Origin: Apostichopus japonicus
Lineage: Eukaryota > Echinodermata > Holothuroidea > Aspidochirotida > Stichopodidae
Reading direction: 5' to 3'
DNA: 64,000 nt
NCBI RefSeq assembly: GCF_037975245.1
Contig: NC_092582.1
Location: forward strand, 12,130,001-12,194,000
Shown here: one piece after another, positions 50,215-60,893 of the stretch
How the letters are laid out: each line of letters opens with the position of its first letter
Position numbering within the stretch: position 1 is the first letter of the stretch
The notes under the pieces: model-generated
Seen by the model: the letters and a program-made list of their open reading frames with translations, nothing else
What the model was told of the DNA's origin: nothing
The model's database searches: none
Program-made: the position numbers and the translations under genes

Positions 50215-50866
50215 AAGAAATTTATTGACCATAAAAATTGGCATTCAGTCCATCTCAGTAAAACAGACAATAAAACAATCATAAATACATCGAAAATACA
50301 TAAAAATCTGATTCATAAAACGAAAAATTAAGACTACTATGTCCATGTTCTGACACATATATTTGGCTTATTTCCTACATAATTCATTGGCAAGATTGAG
50401 AATAGCCCTTTGCAAGAAAGAACGCCTGTATCTCTTGGTTCAGCATCTCATGACAATTAGTCTGCCTGTTTGATTGCTGTAATCTACCCGATGCCCCAGA
50501 GGATGTTGGGATGACATGATTGACTTCATATTAGTCTGTGATACTCTGACAAGCAACTCATCTACTGAACTGAGGTCATGTGACCGACAAACTTTCCTTG
50601 CTTTAGAAACTAGTCTACTTAACTTGGTCATGTCTCTAGCAGTAGTATTTTCACCCCACACGGCTAAACAGAATGTAATGGTGGTCTTGATTGCCGATTT
50701 TAATATAGAACAGAGAAATAAGAGTTGGTCTAGTCCGAATAAATTAAGCTTCTGTAATAGGAACATACGCTGATTAGTTTTTGCTAGAATACGTTTTACA
50801 TGTTCATCCCACTCCAATTTATCAGTGATGGTTTCTCCCAGGTATTTATAAGATTGTCGAGCGCCT
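50215..50866 (-). pseudogene. LINE RT C-terminal fragment
   Basis: The minus strand encodes YKYLGETITDKLEWDEHVKR, then a segment with FLLQKLNLFGLDQLLF, AVWGENT and KLSRLVSKARKVC, as in the thumb and C-terminal region of L2-like LINE RTs from animals. The frame ends near 50440 with a further RRSFLQ-type motif in the following frame. About 150 codons remain, with no palm domain. It belongs to the same broad group as the plus-strand fragment at 53655-54386. Confidence 0.72.
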
Positions 50867-50867
50867 C

Positions 50868-51305
50868 TTAGTCACAGTTTTTGCAGGAATATGTCAGAGG
50901 AGAATACTGCTTTAATATAGTCAGTGCTCTGCGGAGTGACTTGAGTAGGTGAACTTGATCTAACAGGTTAAGTTCACTTTCAGAATGAGTAGTTACAGCC
51001 ATTGTACTACTGAACCTTTTACATGCCTTGCCATCAGCATCAGTTGTGAAACACTTGACCATTAGTGGATTCTTACCTGTAAGTAATTTGGATTCACAAA
51101 TCTTTCCACCATTTTGTTCATCTCCGAAATAGGGCATCTTTGCTGAACAGCCCTCATTGCCTGGACTTTGTACCTTGTGATCCCTTCTTCTTTTCATTTC
51201 ACCCATTAAGCACAACTTGTTACTGTGATGGTAACCAATAACAAATGTATCCATGGTGACATTCGCAACTATTACATCTCTGCATTGGCTTGCAGGAGCA
51301 AGCAT
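50868..51305 (-). pseudogene. Possible DDE transposase fragment, family unknown
   Basis: A 145-codon open frame on the minus strand with MVKCFTTDADGKACKRF and LLDQVHLLKSLRRAL, and an upstream Cys-bearing segment ending GCSAKMPYFGDEQNGG. A T-T-D-x-D-G motif followed by D-x-V-H-L-x-x-S resembles the catalytic region of large metazoan transposase families. It ends at the border of the LINE fragment and has no start context, so it is a remnant if real. The family could not be named. Confidence 0.35.
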
Positions 51306-51463
51306 TTACTTCTTGCATTATACTTAGAGGGTTGTGATATTGATGATCATATTCTGCCTGAATTGGAAAGTCTTTGGAGAGGCCATGCAGTTGCAGTGTC
51401 TTCTTAATTAGAACCCTCTTTTGTGCAATATTATTTTTGATTAATTTCTTTCATTACATGTAG
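51306..51463. other. Short non-coding gap
   Basis: Nothing recognised. Confidence 0.3.
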
Positions 51464-51610
51464 GTACAAACTGGTTGTAGTGTACTGACCACAGGACTGG
51501 GAAGAGACATGCTGTTGAGCAATCTACGAGCTGCACTTGAACTGCCCACTACTCAGAGGCAGCGGGGGCTACCCATTCCTGGGAAAGGCATCCATACCTG
51601 GCGCTCATCC
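51464..51610 (+). other. Unassigned open stretch with consensus splice ends
   Basis: Bounded by tacatgtag and a consensus donor (tcctgta|gtaagt). The frame encodes TGCSVLTTGLGRDMLLSNLR and a Pro/Gly-rich end (RGLPIPGKG). It looks like an internal exon of 147 nt, but no family is recognised. Confidence 0.35.
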
Positions 51611-51842
51611 TGTAGTAAGTAATGTTTATATGTACATGCTATTGTGTCTGGGCTGGGTAAAATATAATTCCTTATCCTAGGTTGCCAGGGTCAGCTCTGT
51701 GCATCGTTGTCTTTGTAGAGAGTTTCAGAGTATGTTTGGTAGACCAAACCAACTGTGAATAGGAAATAATGGCTTTGAAACAGCATGTGTGTGTATTTCA
51801 TTACATGTGTGTGTGCGTGAAGCTATGGGGTTGGAATGGGAT

Positions 51843-52870
51843 TTATTGTGACGCCCAGGGGAGCGTCACGTAAACGCCTCCGTACATAGGTGGCATTACT
51901 ACTGGTCTAGTTGTCCTGTTAGCGTGTATTGTTTTATTGTTCTCTGGGGGTCTGTTTTATCTAATATCTTTTTATATGTAAAGTGAATTGTTGTAGTTTC
52001 ATATGCTAATTTATACCTTTTGTTTCCGTCTCCCTTTCAGCTGTCCAGCTGTCGTGACAATAGTCTGGTCCCTCCGTAGCTATGTGGAATGTTCGAGCCA
52101 CGCGAAGTTCCAATGTTTCAATTCAGTTTTTGTGTTAAGGTAGGGCACTTGCTATTTTGGGTTCTAAGAGTGTGTTCCATATTTTGGTGTTTGCTGCTGC
52201 CTAGTGAGGTCCGTTGGTCAGTTCGTTAAGTAAGTTAAATGTTCTTTTATAGTTTAGGCAAGTCCGAGTCCTATTTCTTATAAAATTGTGGGCGTATTTC
52301 CCCGTTTGTCAGAATCCCTTTAAATTATAACATCTAAATTTACTAAAAGGTTGGGAACACGGTCGATATTATCGCCGCAACCTACGGGGTTATTCTTATG
52401 TTTGTGGCGCGGGGGTGACTTTAATTCGGGTTGAATTTTCCCCGAGGCAAAGCGTACGTATTGTAAATTTAGGACTCGTAATAATACGTTTGGCCACGGA
52501 CTTCGCAGGTACGTATCGTTATCATTTATGTAAATTATAAGCTGGAATTTATGTGGATTTGTATGTTATTAACTGAATATTGGTCCTAATTTATCACCTT
52601 ACTACCTTATTTTTGGAGGTCACTGCATTGACCTCATGTATTATTTAATTTGGTTTTTATAGACACCTGCCCAAGTGGAGAAGGCAAAGGTTTTTGTATT
52701 AAATGTATTAGAAGCTTAAAAAGCAATTTATTTGTTCGTGTTTTTATTGGTTCAGGTTGTCTCAACTTGTAGTTGCCCCACATTCATCCTGACATAGGGT
52801 GGCCGACAGCGGCCCTATCGAACCCACGGCCGCTCGGCAAGTTAAAACCCCATTGGGGGCGCTACATTAT
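51843..52870. mobile_element. Solo LTR, about 1020 bp, with TTAT target duplication
   Basis: Begins TGTGACGCCC (51847) and ends GGGCGCTACA (52866), a TG..CA terminus with a 10-bp inverted repeat matching at 8 positions. It is flanked by TTAT on both sides (51843-51846 and 52867-52870). No internal retroviral-type coding sequence is adjacent. The length and 4-bp duplication fit a Ty3/gypsy-type LTR left by recombination between two LTRs. The family assignment is inference. Confidence 0.75.
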
Positions 52871-53199
52871 TGTGATTGGTGATTACCCAATATGTGAACA
52901 TAGAGCATTCAATATTATTTATAATTCCTTTTGAAACAGGATTACTGGAGGATGAAGTTGATGGACAAATTTAGGAATGAGAGGAACACATGCAAGCAGT
53001 AAAGAGGAGAAGAAACAGTTAAGTGACACCCTTTCCACTGAAAAATAACCAAGTAGATGACCCAGCTAGCAAACAAAGGCATAAAATGTAAGTACAGGTA
53101 TAACTTTTGAGAATGAAGCTCATCTTGAGGAAAATAGACATCATTAAATAATTAACATACTAGACTAAAATTGCATTATGCAGTCCTATTCACAAATTT
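52871..53199. other. Non-coding stretch, nothing recognised
   Basis: A short open run after ttgaaacag (about 52940) was seen, but no motif. Confidence 0.35.
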
Positions 53200-53217
53200 G
53201 ATTTGATTTGATTTGTT

Positions 53218-53290
53218 TATCACGTGAATATATTCAATGTGATAGGAAGTCCTCTAAAAACCTTCAGATGGCTTAACAATGTAGAGGACT
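53218..53290 (-). promoter_or_regulatory. LINE 3'-UTR double hairpin, copy 4
   Basis: AGTCCTCTA (53248-53256) pairs with TAGAGGACT (53282-53290); here the fifth pair is C-G and the sixth T-A, the reverse of copy 1. TATCAC (53218-53223) pairs with GTGATA (53239-53244). Confidence 0.75.
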
Positions 53291-53348
53291 CCCTGTAAAG
53301 AAAAGGAAAAAGAAAACAAAATATATAAGAAAAAATGAACATGTTTAA

Positions 53349-53650
53349 TTAATAAGATGCAATAATTTTTTGAATAAAGTTTCTTCTGAATGATTTTGCA
53401 GAAGGTTTATTTGTAATATTGTCTGATAGAGAATTCCATGTTTTGATTGTACGTGCCCTTAGTGATAACATCCCCATTGTAGAATTATACCTGTTATAAT
53501 GTGCATTGCCTGAAGATCTGGTATTGTAATGATGAATATCACTGTTACATATTAAGTAGTCATTAAAAGCATTTGGTAACAGTCCATTCCATGCCTTATA
53601 AGCAAATGTAGCAAGGTTAACCCTAATAATGTCATCAGCTTTTAACAACT
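53349..53650 (-). pseudogene. C-terminal part of the minus-strand LINE RT ORF
   Basis: Encodes SKLLKADDIIRVNLATFAYK and AWNGLLPNAF, ending with RRNFIQKIIASY at the stop. It aligns with the C-terminal ends of the plus-strand copies at 22335 and 30420-30664. It is parted from the rest of its ORF by the nested fragment. Confidence 0.85.
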
Positions 53651-53654
53651 TAGA

Positions 53655-54386
53655 ACGCTTAATGGCAAAGTAGTTGAGAGGGTAGAAAGCTACAAGTACC
53701 TGGGAACGTATATTGATAATAAACTTAATTGGAATGTTCACACAAAGGCTGTTAAGGGTAAAGCCTGCCAACGACTTTATTTCCTTAGAAAATTAAAACA
53801 ATGCAGAGTTAATTATACCATCATGAAATTATTCTACCAGTCAATCATCCAAAGTGTCATTTCGTCCAGTATTATATGTTTCTTTGGTAGTATGCCGAAG
53901 AAGTACAGGGCAGAGCTGGAACGTGTTCGGAAGTTAGCTGAACGCTGTATTGGTTCAAGTCTTCCGTCACTCTCAACTATATACGAAGAGAGTCTGTTAA
54001 AGAAACTAAAAAATATAAAAGAAGATCACACACACCCTTTTCACAGACATATCATTTTCAACAGATCCGGGATACGATTACAGGTGCCCAATACAAAAAC
54101 GTCCAGGTTCCGTAATTCTTTCTTACCTGAGGCAACACACTTATTTAACTCACGTGTAAAGCGATCTGGCCACTGTGTGATCTATCACTTGCCGCCCTCT
54201 GTGCTGCCCCTGTTACTGTTCTGGTTCTGCCTATTTAGTTTTATTCTCGTAGCTGTTCACTTATAGTTTACTTATTGTATGTTTATGTTTGTATTCACTA
54301 TTGTTTTATGTTTACTGTCGACAGGAAATAATTTCCGTTTTCTGTTTTTCTGAAATGGACAATAAATTTTCTATCAATCTATCTAC
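53655..54386 (+). pseudogene. Nested LINE C-terminal fragment of a second family
   Basis: The plus strand encodes YKYLGTYIDNKLNWNVHTK, a segment with RLYFLRKLKQC and MKLFYQSIIQSVISSSI, and a C-terminal FRNSFLPEATHLFN motif near 54160. The 3' end has aataaatttt followed by a ctatcaatctatc tail. On both sides the flanking minus-strand LINE resumes, so this fragment inserted later. A few codons of the host LINE are missing at the junction, and no clear target duplication is visible. Confidence 0.82.
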
Positions 54387-55645
54387 AAAAAGAGGATTTG
54401 TGTGGTCCCGGGGTTTGGCATGTGTTATATGGCAGACTGCTGTCTTCTGTGTAATACAAATGGGATTCAGATTGGTATATCTAGTACCAGACCATATGTT
54501 ACAATAATACGTAATATGTGGCTGGACTAATGTCTGATAGAGAATCTTTAATATGTGTTGTGGCAGATAATGCGTAGGCTTAGCTAAAACACCGGTGTTT
54601 TTTGCAACTTTTTTACAGACAGTTGTAATGTGGTCACACCATTTAAGTTAATGATCTATATATATACGCCTAAAAATCTAGTACTATTGACTTGTTGTAG
54701 TCTTTTACTACCCATAGTAATATCAGCATTCCATGTAAAATTTTAGAAGTATTAAAAACTATATAGTTTGTTTTATCAATATTCAATGATAATTTGTTGC
54801 CAGCGAACCAGTCGCTGAACTTGTCTAACTCAGTTGATACTTCAATATGAAATAAAGTTCTCGATTGTGATACGAAGAAGATATTTGTGTCGTCAGCAAA
54901 CAAAACAACTTTAACTTTATCAGAAACATTGGTAATGTCATTAACTTATAGGATAAAAAGCAATTGACCAAGTATAGAGCCTTGTGGCACACCACATTGA
55001 ATTCTCTCCGGTTGGGAATGAGCATTTTTGTAGGATGTATATTGGTAGCGGTTTGCTAAGTAACTGTCGATCCAATTAAGAGGGGTTCCTCTTATGCTGT
55101 AACGGTGTAATTTATTCAGCAGAATTGTGTGGTCTATTGTGTCAAATGCCTTTGAGAGGTCCAGGAAAACCCCGACACAGGTACTATTCTTGTCAAGAGT
55201 ACTATACAAATTGTCAATGGCATCAGCTAGTGTTAGCTCAGTGGAGTGTTCAGGATGGAATCCATACTGTTCCTGGCATAAATTGTTATATTTTGAAATA
55301 AAGTTAAAAATATGATTATACATAAGCCTTTCAACTATTTTGGAAAAACATGATAATAGTGATGTAGGTCGATAATTTTCAAAGTTTTCTGAATCCCCTT
55401 TCTTAAAGACAGGGATGACCTTGGCAATTTTTAGCATATCAGGAAAAATACCGGTATTGAACGACAAATTACAAATTTGGGTGAATGGTTTGGTAATAAA
55501 TAGGATAACTTGTCTTACAATACCAGGCTTAGAAATCATCGTATCCAGCTGCTTTATCGGGTTTCATGCAAGAGGCTGCTGTTTTTAACAACTCCTCCTC
55601 ACTGACAGGATGAGAAAACATGGAATGAGTGTTAACATCAATGTT
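54387..55645 (-). pseudogene. RT domain of the minus-strand LINE
   Basis: Minus-strand motifs in order: KIAKVIPVFKKGDSENFENY, YRPTSLLSCFSKIVERLM, DLSKAFDTIDHTILLNKL, CGVPQGSILG, then after a frameshift near 54950 LFADDTNIFF (catalytic aspartates at about 54890) and NKLSLNIDKTNYIVF. The order and wording equal those of the plus-strand copy at 29475-30518. Frame breaks lie near 55545, 54950 and 54700. Confidence 0.9.
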
Positions 55646-57037
55646 CACAGATTCCTGTGATTTACGTTTGTGGTTGATTTTACTTGCCAGTGATGGCCCC
55701 AGATTGACGAAAAAGTCCTTAAATTTATTAGCAATGTCATGGTCGGTGTTAATCTCTTTGTCACCATCCTTGAAAAAGAGGGATACGATGATTGTTTACG
55801 ACCTTTATGGAGTAGTTGGTTAATGGTATCACATGTGCCTTTTGGGTTACTCCTCGCATTATCAAATTTATTGTTGAAATATAATTTTCTAGAAAATTTG
55901 ACAACATGATTGAGCTTATTGCGATATTGAGAATAAATAGTTTTATTTACACCAGACAGGTTCTTAATATGTCTTTTAAATAGCTTATCTTTTCTTTTGA
56001 TAGAAACTAGAATACCTGCAGTAATCCACAGGTGTCTCTTTCGACGTCTCTTAGATTTGGTGACGCATTGCTCAGGAAAGCATTGATTATATATGGCATT
56101 GAAATTGTTATAAAACATAGAATAGGCAATGTTTGCATCAGTTTGGGATGAAACATTTTCCCAAGAAGCATCTCGGATTGTTGAGAAGAAATTCTGTACA
56201 TTTGTTTTGCAGTAGTTCCTCACATACATAGGGCCCCTTTGCCTACTTTTGTGTATGGCAGTTTGGAGAAATAATGGATGATGGTCACTGAGATCGGTTA
56301 CAAAGATACCAGTTATTAGTTTGCAGTCATCATAGGTTATAACATTATCTAAAAGAGTTGCAGACGTGCAACCCACACAGGTAGGTTTGGTAATAGTAGG
56401 ACAAAATCCACTGGCATATAGTAAGTTTAAAAAGTCAGCAGATTTAATATTGTCAGCAAGATCAATATTATAATCCCCCATAATGTACGCACTATGTCGT
56501 TCATTCGGGAGTTGGGTTAAAATTTTGTTTACGTGTGTCAGAAAAATATGCAGTGAACTTTTTGGAGGCCTATAAATTACGCCTATGGTATAATTTTTCA
56601 TTGCTGATGTTATGTCAACCTCTATGAACATTGACAGAATCATTGAAAATGCTTATATGGTTTCTGAGTTTGAAATTTAAATCGTTGTTAACAAATAAAC
56701 AAAGACCGCCACCTCCCCTTTCAGGACGATGCCTTTCAACAAGCGTATAGTTATTGATATGGATTAGGGGGGATATATCTGCAGTAAGCCAGGTTTCGGT
56801 ACATCCAATGACAGAGAAATCCTCCTTCAATAGAGACGTAAATGTAGTTATGTTGTCTAAGTTTTTGTTAAGGCTTCGACTATTATGGTGGAATAACGAC
56901 AATATGTGTTCGCTAGACATCTTGTTGTATGAAACAATATCGTAGTAATTGCATGCGATAGCTTCCTCCCCTGTTTCAAGGTATTTTGCAGCTTGCATCG
57001 CTATAAATAAATAAATGTATAACATGAACGCCATCAT
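55645..57037 (-). pseudogene. APE-type endonuclease and linker of the minus-strand LINE
   Basis: The upstream frame (to about 56615) has LSLFHHNSRSLNKNLDNI, a CTETWL motif with the catalytic glutamate, and RPERGGGGLCLFV. After a frame change near 56630 it continues with GVIYRPPKSS, YIMGDYNIDL and DLSDHHPLFL, which hold the D-x-N and S-D-H active-site motifs of AP-endonuclease-like nicking enzymes. The linker includes a basic SKRRRKRHLWI segment, also seen in the plus-strand copy. This nuclease nicks target DNA to prime reverse transcription. Confidence 0.88.
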
Positions 57038-58292
57038 CTTTGCATAGGTTCTGCTGAAGAATCCTTTGTTCTGACATTTCTCGCTCTGCTGAGATTAGGA
57101 ATAAATGTTTTCTTCTTTAGTCTGATAGTTTGAAAGCCGTCTTCGTCTAGGGATATTTGCCTTTTGTGGGGTTGGATGTTTCCCCTTTGTGTGCTTGCCC
57201 CCTCCATCCGCTGAGATCCAGTCTCCGGTTGTGTTCTCCGTTGTTCTACTACTTTTTGTGTTGGCAATGTCGTCTTTTGTTCAGTTCGCTGTTGTTGTTG
57301 GGTTTTCTTTGACTCCTGGTTAGGATTACTCGGGTGTCTGTAGTTCGCGTTATTGTTCTTCTTTGCTGTTGAATCTGTGTTTTGTTCGGATTTCTGTGCC
57401 CTGACCTCGTTAGCTTCTTGAATAGCGTGATCGTCCTGTTCAACTGACCCAGTGACTAATCCCTCAGACTGATATTGTGTTTCGTTTTCATGTGTATGTA
57501 GGGTAAAGCCAGGGTCTGTGTTGTCATGGCGATACTCTTCAAACTTCTCAGGACAATTAAAGCTTTATGTCCAAGTTCTTGGCATTTAAAGCATCTGACC
57601 TTTGGGCAATTAGCTTCCCGGTGCCCTTGGACATCGCAAACTTTACATTTGTAGTTAGGACAGTTTCTCCTGATGTGATCGCTTTCCAAACACAGATTGC
57701 ATACTTTAGTTTGACCATTGTGCTTTAAGTTCATATTAATCCCGTTAATTCTAATTGCGTAAGGCAAGCTCTTGTGTTCTTCAGGTAGTTCTAACTGTAC
57801 ATATCGTATTCCGTTTTCGATATTTGGGAATCTGGGGAAGGTCGCCTCTTATTTTACACCCATACTCACAAAGTTTTCCTGTTAGATCTTTGTCCTGTAT
57901 GAATGAAGGTACTCCGAAAACACTAACAGTTAGGAACGTTCTGTTGACACCAGTAGAAACTGATTCCCATTCACGAGGAGTCCACTGTCCAAAATAAGAT
58001 CAGCTTGTTCCTTTGCTTTTAATGTGATAATCAAGCATCCCAAAGATTTCACACAACTTGCAATTCCATCTCTACCAACATCATTCATGATAGCGCACAA
58101 AATCTCAGTATCTTTATATGAACTGTCGGCAACTCTGATGCTACACTCCTTTAATTTCTCCACTGTCGCAGAATCCATACTAACAATCTTGTAGGCTAAC
58201 GAACGTTGCAAGACGTCATTGCTGAGATCTCCAGCGGAAAAAGTATTCCAAAATTGGAATAAAATAAAATTTTCTGCTAAATATTGTCTCAA
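57034..58292 (-). pseudogene. ORF1 of the minus-strand LINE (RRM-like region and CCHC knuckles)
   Basis: The N-terminal block (58292-57930) begins upstream of any clear ATG and includes FWNTFSAGDLSNDVLQRSLA. A middle block with VSVFGVPSF lies in another frame. The third block (57767-57456) has CX2CX4HX4C knuckles CNLCLESDHIRRNC and CKVCDVQGHREANC, and a third starting CFKCQELGH that loses its last Cys to a frame change near 57550. A Gln/Arg-rich tail follows to 57034, overlapping the next ORF slightly. This is a nucleic-acid-binding ORF1 of the kind found in CR1/L2-like LINEs. Confidence 0.82.
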
Positions 58293-58300
58293 TTAGTGTC

Positions 58301-58519
58301 TCAAATAATACAATTTGCAATGATGTAGTGAAAACCACACTCTATTTAACCTCGGAGATCATTAGAAAGTAGAAAATATAAGACCTCCTCAAGGAACAGT
58401 GTTAACAGGTTGACAGTTGCTTATCCAATAACGGTTGGTTATCCAATTTTTTGACTTCATGAAGTCAGACCAACTTAAAATTGATCTCAAGGATTGGGCT
58501 TTTTGATAGGTCTATTTAT
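58301..58519. other. Short stretch 5' of the minus-strand LINE
   Basis: Nothing recognised; it may include the LINE 5' UTR. Confidence 0.3.
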
Positions 58520-58770
58520 ATGTAGAGATATGCACTAGTTAATTGCAATTTCAGCCCTCCAAACTAGTGTAGGGATATGCACTAGTTAATTGCAATTTCA
58601 GCCCTCCAAACTAGTGTAGGGATATGCAATAGTTTATTTGCAATTTCAGCCCTCCAAACTAGTGAAGGGATATGCACTAGTTTATTTGCAGTTTCAGCCC
58701 TCCAAACTAGTATAGGGATATGCATTAATTTATTTGCAATGTGACCCTTCAAACTGGTGTAGGGATATGC
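58520..58770. repeat. 47-48-bp tandem repeat, about five units, each with an ACTAGT hairpin
   Basis: The word gatatgca starts at 58527, 58574, 58621, 58669, 58717 and 58764 (spacings 47, 47, 48, 48, 47). Typical units contain CACTAGTT and AACTAGTG as 8-bp inverted arms around tgcaatttcagccctcc. The later units are more diverged. Confidence 0.92.
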
Positions 58771-60157
58771 AGACCAGGTACAATCAGGTAAGTTCGTTCC
58801 TTACTTTTTAAACATCTTTAGGTCCAAGCATGTGTTATATTATGTGATATGCCTGCTACTACTGTACTAGATGGAATAATTATTTCAGTATGTGAACGAA
58901 GACATTACAAGTATTCATATTTGCTTGCATTTCATTTTTATATTGTAGGTGATTTCTGTTGGTAGACAGCATAAGGCTAGATAGGTTGTACATATTCTGT
59001 GGTATTTGCCAGTAGCACCCTCAGTTTTATCACAAGTTTTTGTAGTATAAGATGGTCGTGTCCATGTGTTCGATAAAGGTAACTGTTGTGTACATATTGT
59101 TGTTGGCGTTGGTACATAATAGTATTCCATGGCATTGGGATTAGTTGGTCATATGTACACTTAGAGTTGTAATAAATAAGCTGTATTGATTCCCTTCAGC
59201 TATCATCTATTGACAAAGCAAATATTTTTTTAGATGGTTATGGATTTTGGACAAATTTAAGATTTTATATCTTATTTTTTTTTTATCATATGTCGGTTAT
59301 AGCCATGATTTTTAGAATAGAAGGTTAATTTTTGACATGAGATGCATTGTGGGTTGCATGGCATAAGCATTTAAAGAGCCTTCTACTCCTTAATATTAAA
59401 GGAGCCATTCACTCTTTAATATTTTCTGAGCATTAAAGGAGTGTTCCAACATTTAAAAGCTAGTTTATGATTTTATCAAGCATTGTTTATTACACATTTG
59501 TTTTCCTTTTCCTCCTATTTTTTGATGTAGAGCTTGCTAGTGGGGAACAAAATACCAGGGCTTAAAGAGAAAAACTGAGTTCTGCCTTCCCTTGCCATAC
59601 TATATCTCCCCCCCCCCCACCCACCCCTCCCCTTGGATGTCGCAACCAGACTTCTCTAACCACCTAATCCTTTACATATAAACAATGTCCAATCAATTGC
59701 CAGGTAGTGTTTATAGAGTTATAGAACAACAGTGTTTGTTTCAATTATCAAGGAGACTTCTCTGCATATGCTGGTCTTCTCTACTGCTTTCAAATGCTAG
59801 CTAATGGCTAACTTGATCAATTGTCTTGCATTCTTTTCTTGATATAGTTTTGCCTTCTTTTGTGTAATCTAAATAATTAAGTCACTCACTGTTTTATTAA
59901 AAGGCTACAATGAACTAAGGGATTTTTTTTGGATCAACAGATAACTTCTGGAGATGAGTGGAATAACCCCAATGTTGGATGCTTCTCAGCCAAAAGATGT
60001 TTTTCTCATCAACTTCAAAGCAGTTGCTACATATTGATAGATAGTGTTCAAAGTTAAAAGTCTGCCAAAGCAATAGTAAAAATAATACTAAATCCAGACA
60101 AGGTACTAAATGCATTTAACATGTGCACACTTCGGCAGCCGCTGCTGTGAGTTTAAT
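58771..60157. other. Non-coding stretch, nothing recognised
   Basis: Contains small diverged repeats near 59370-59450 (ggagccattcactctttaat type) and a poly-C run near 59610. If the adducin gene is intact, this would be intron upstream of the 60651 exon. Confidence 0.4.
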
Positions 60158-60280
60158 TCATTTATTTGTTTTATCACCAATTGTGTACAAAGGGAAAGGA
60201 AGTCTCATAAAAAGTCATAAAAGACTTAACAAGGTAGGAGACTCCCTGGGAGAAAAGAAAAAAAAAAAAAAAATGAACAA
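60158..60280 (-). mobile_element. CR1/L2-like LINE 3' end fragment with hairpin, copy 5
   Basis: On the minus strand this holds only the family 3' UTR: AGTCTC..GAGACT stem (60201 to 60243, one internal mismatch), the second hairpin region and an aaacaaataaatgaatt tail. It is a maximally truncated insertion of the family. Confidence 0.75.
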
Positions 60281-60650
60281 ATAGGTGAGTATCCACCTGT
60301 ATAATTACTTTCATGATTCTTAGAGCAGGTTCCTTTTTTCTTTACTTGGATTTTGATCACTTTTTTTTAAGATCTTTAGCTTGACTTGTCACATTTCGAT
60401 TTGTTTTGATTAATACCTGGTTGACTTTATAAATTTGCTGACCACATAAAAGAAAAGAAAAAGAAGAAAAAAAAACTACCTTAAAAGCAATGATGTCATA
60501 GATTATGTAGGATTTTAAATGTTCTTTGAATATTCAATATGTTTGCCTAGCATTACCCTTCCTGCAAGTTGTTGACCAAAGCAAATCGTTAAAAGCAAAG
60601 ATGTCATAGAATATGAAGGATTTTGAATTTTTTGCTTTGTATCTTGACAG
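60281..60650 (+). other. Intron-like sequence before the adducin exon
   Basis: Two related stretches (aaaagcaatgatgtcataga near 60483 and aaaagcaaagatgtcataga near 60591) form a diverged repeat. It ends with the acceptor atcttgacag. Confidence 0.5.
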
Positions 60651-60893
60651 GTCTCAACTATGAAGTGTGGCCTATTGCCGATCAGTCAAGTTGCCTTGAT
60701 TTGTGGTGAGATCTCTATACTATGACTACACGGAGATCGTGGTCGAGGAGGAACAGAAGGATCAAATCATCAGGGCCCCTGGACCCAAAAACAAGATCCT
60801 ATTCTTGCGTAACCATGTATCGTCTGCTGTGGTGGGTCCATAGAGGAGGCGTACTTCCTAGCCCTCAACTGTGTAGCAGCATGTGAGATACAG
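60651..60893 (+). pseudogene. ADD: Adducin exon (class II aldolase/adducin head domain) with two one-base indels
   Basis: The exon lies between atcttgacag and the donor gtaaag and is 243 nt, 81 codons, the length I expect for the corresponding vertebrate adducin segment. Recognisable adducin motifs are VSTMKCGLLPIS at the start, DYTEIVVEEEQKDQII, GPKNKILFLRNH and IEEAYFLALNCVAACEIQ at the end. Adducin caps actin filaments and recruits spectrin in the membrane skeleton. An extra A near 60713 and a missing G near 60811 shift the frame between them, but the net length is unchanged. This may be a base-calling or assembly fault in a working gene, or a pseudogene. Preceding exons were not found in the window. 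Confidence 0.85.

Larger units (their letters stand above)
53200..58300 (-). mobile_element. CR1/L2-like LINE, nearly full length, minus strand, with a nested insertion
   Basis: Reading down from 58300: ORF1, APE endonuclease, linker, RT, C-terminal region, 3' UTR hairpins and an (aaatc)n tail ending near 53200. It is the most complete member of the family also represented at 22335, 28255, 28545 and 60158. Another LINE fragment (53655-54386, plus strand) sits inside the RT C-terminal region. Several frameshifts make it inactive as read. Confidence 0.9.

Noticed and set aside
50516-50773. 85-codon plus-strand frame
   Set aside because: It is antisense to the LINE RT fragment on the minus strand.
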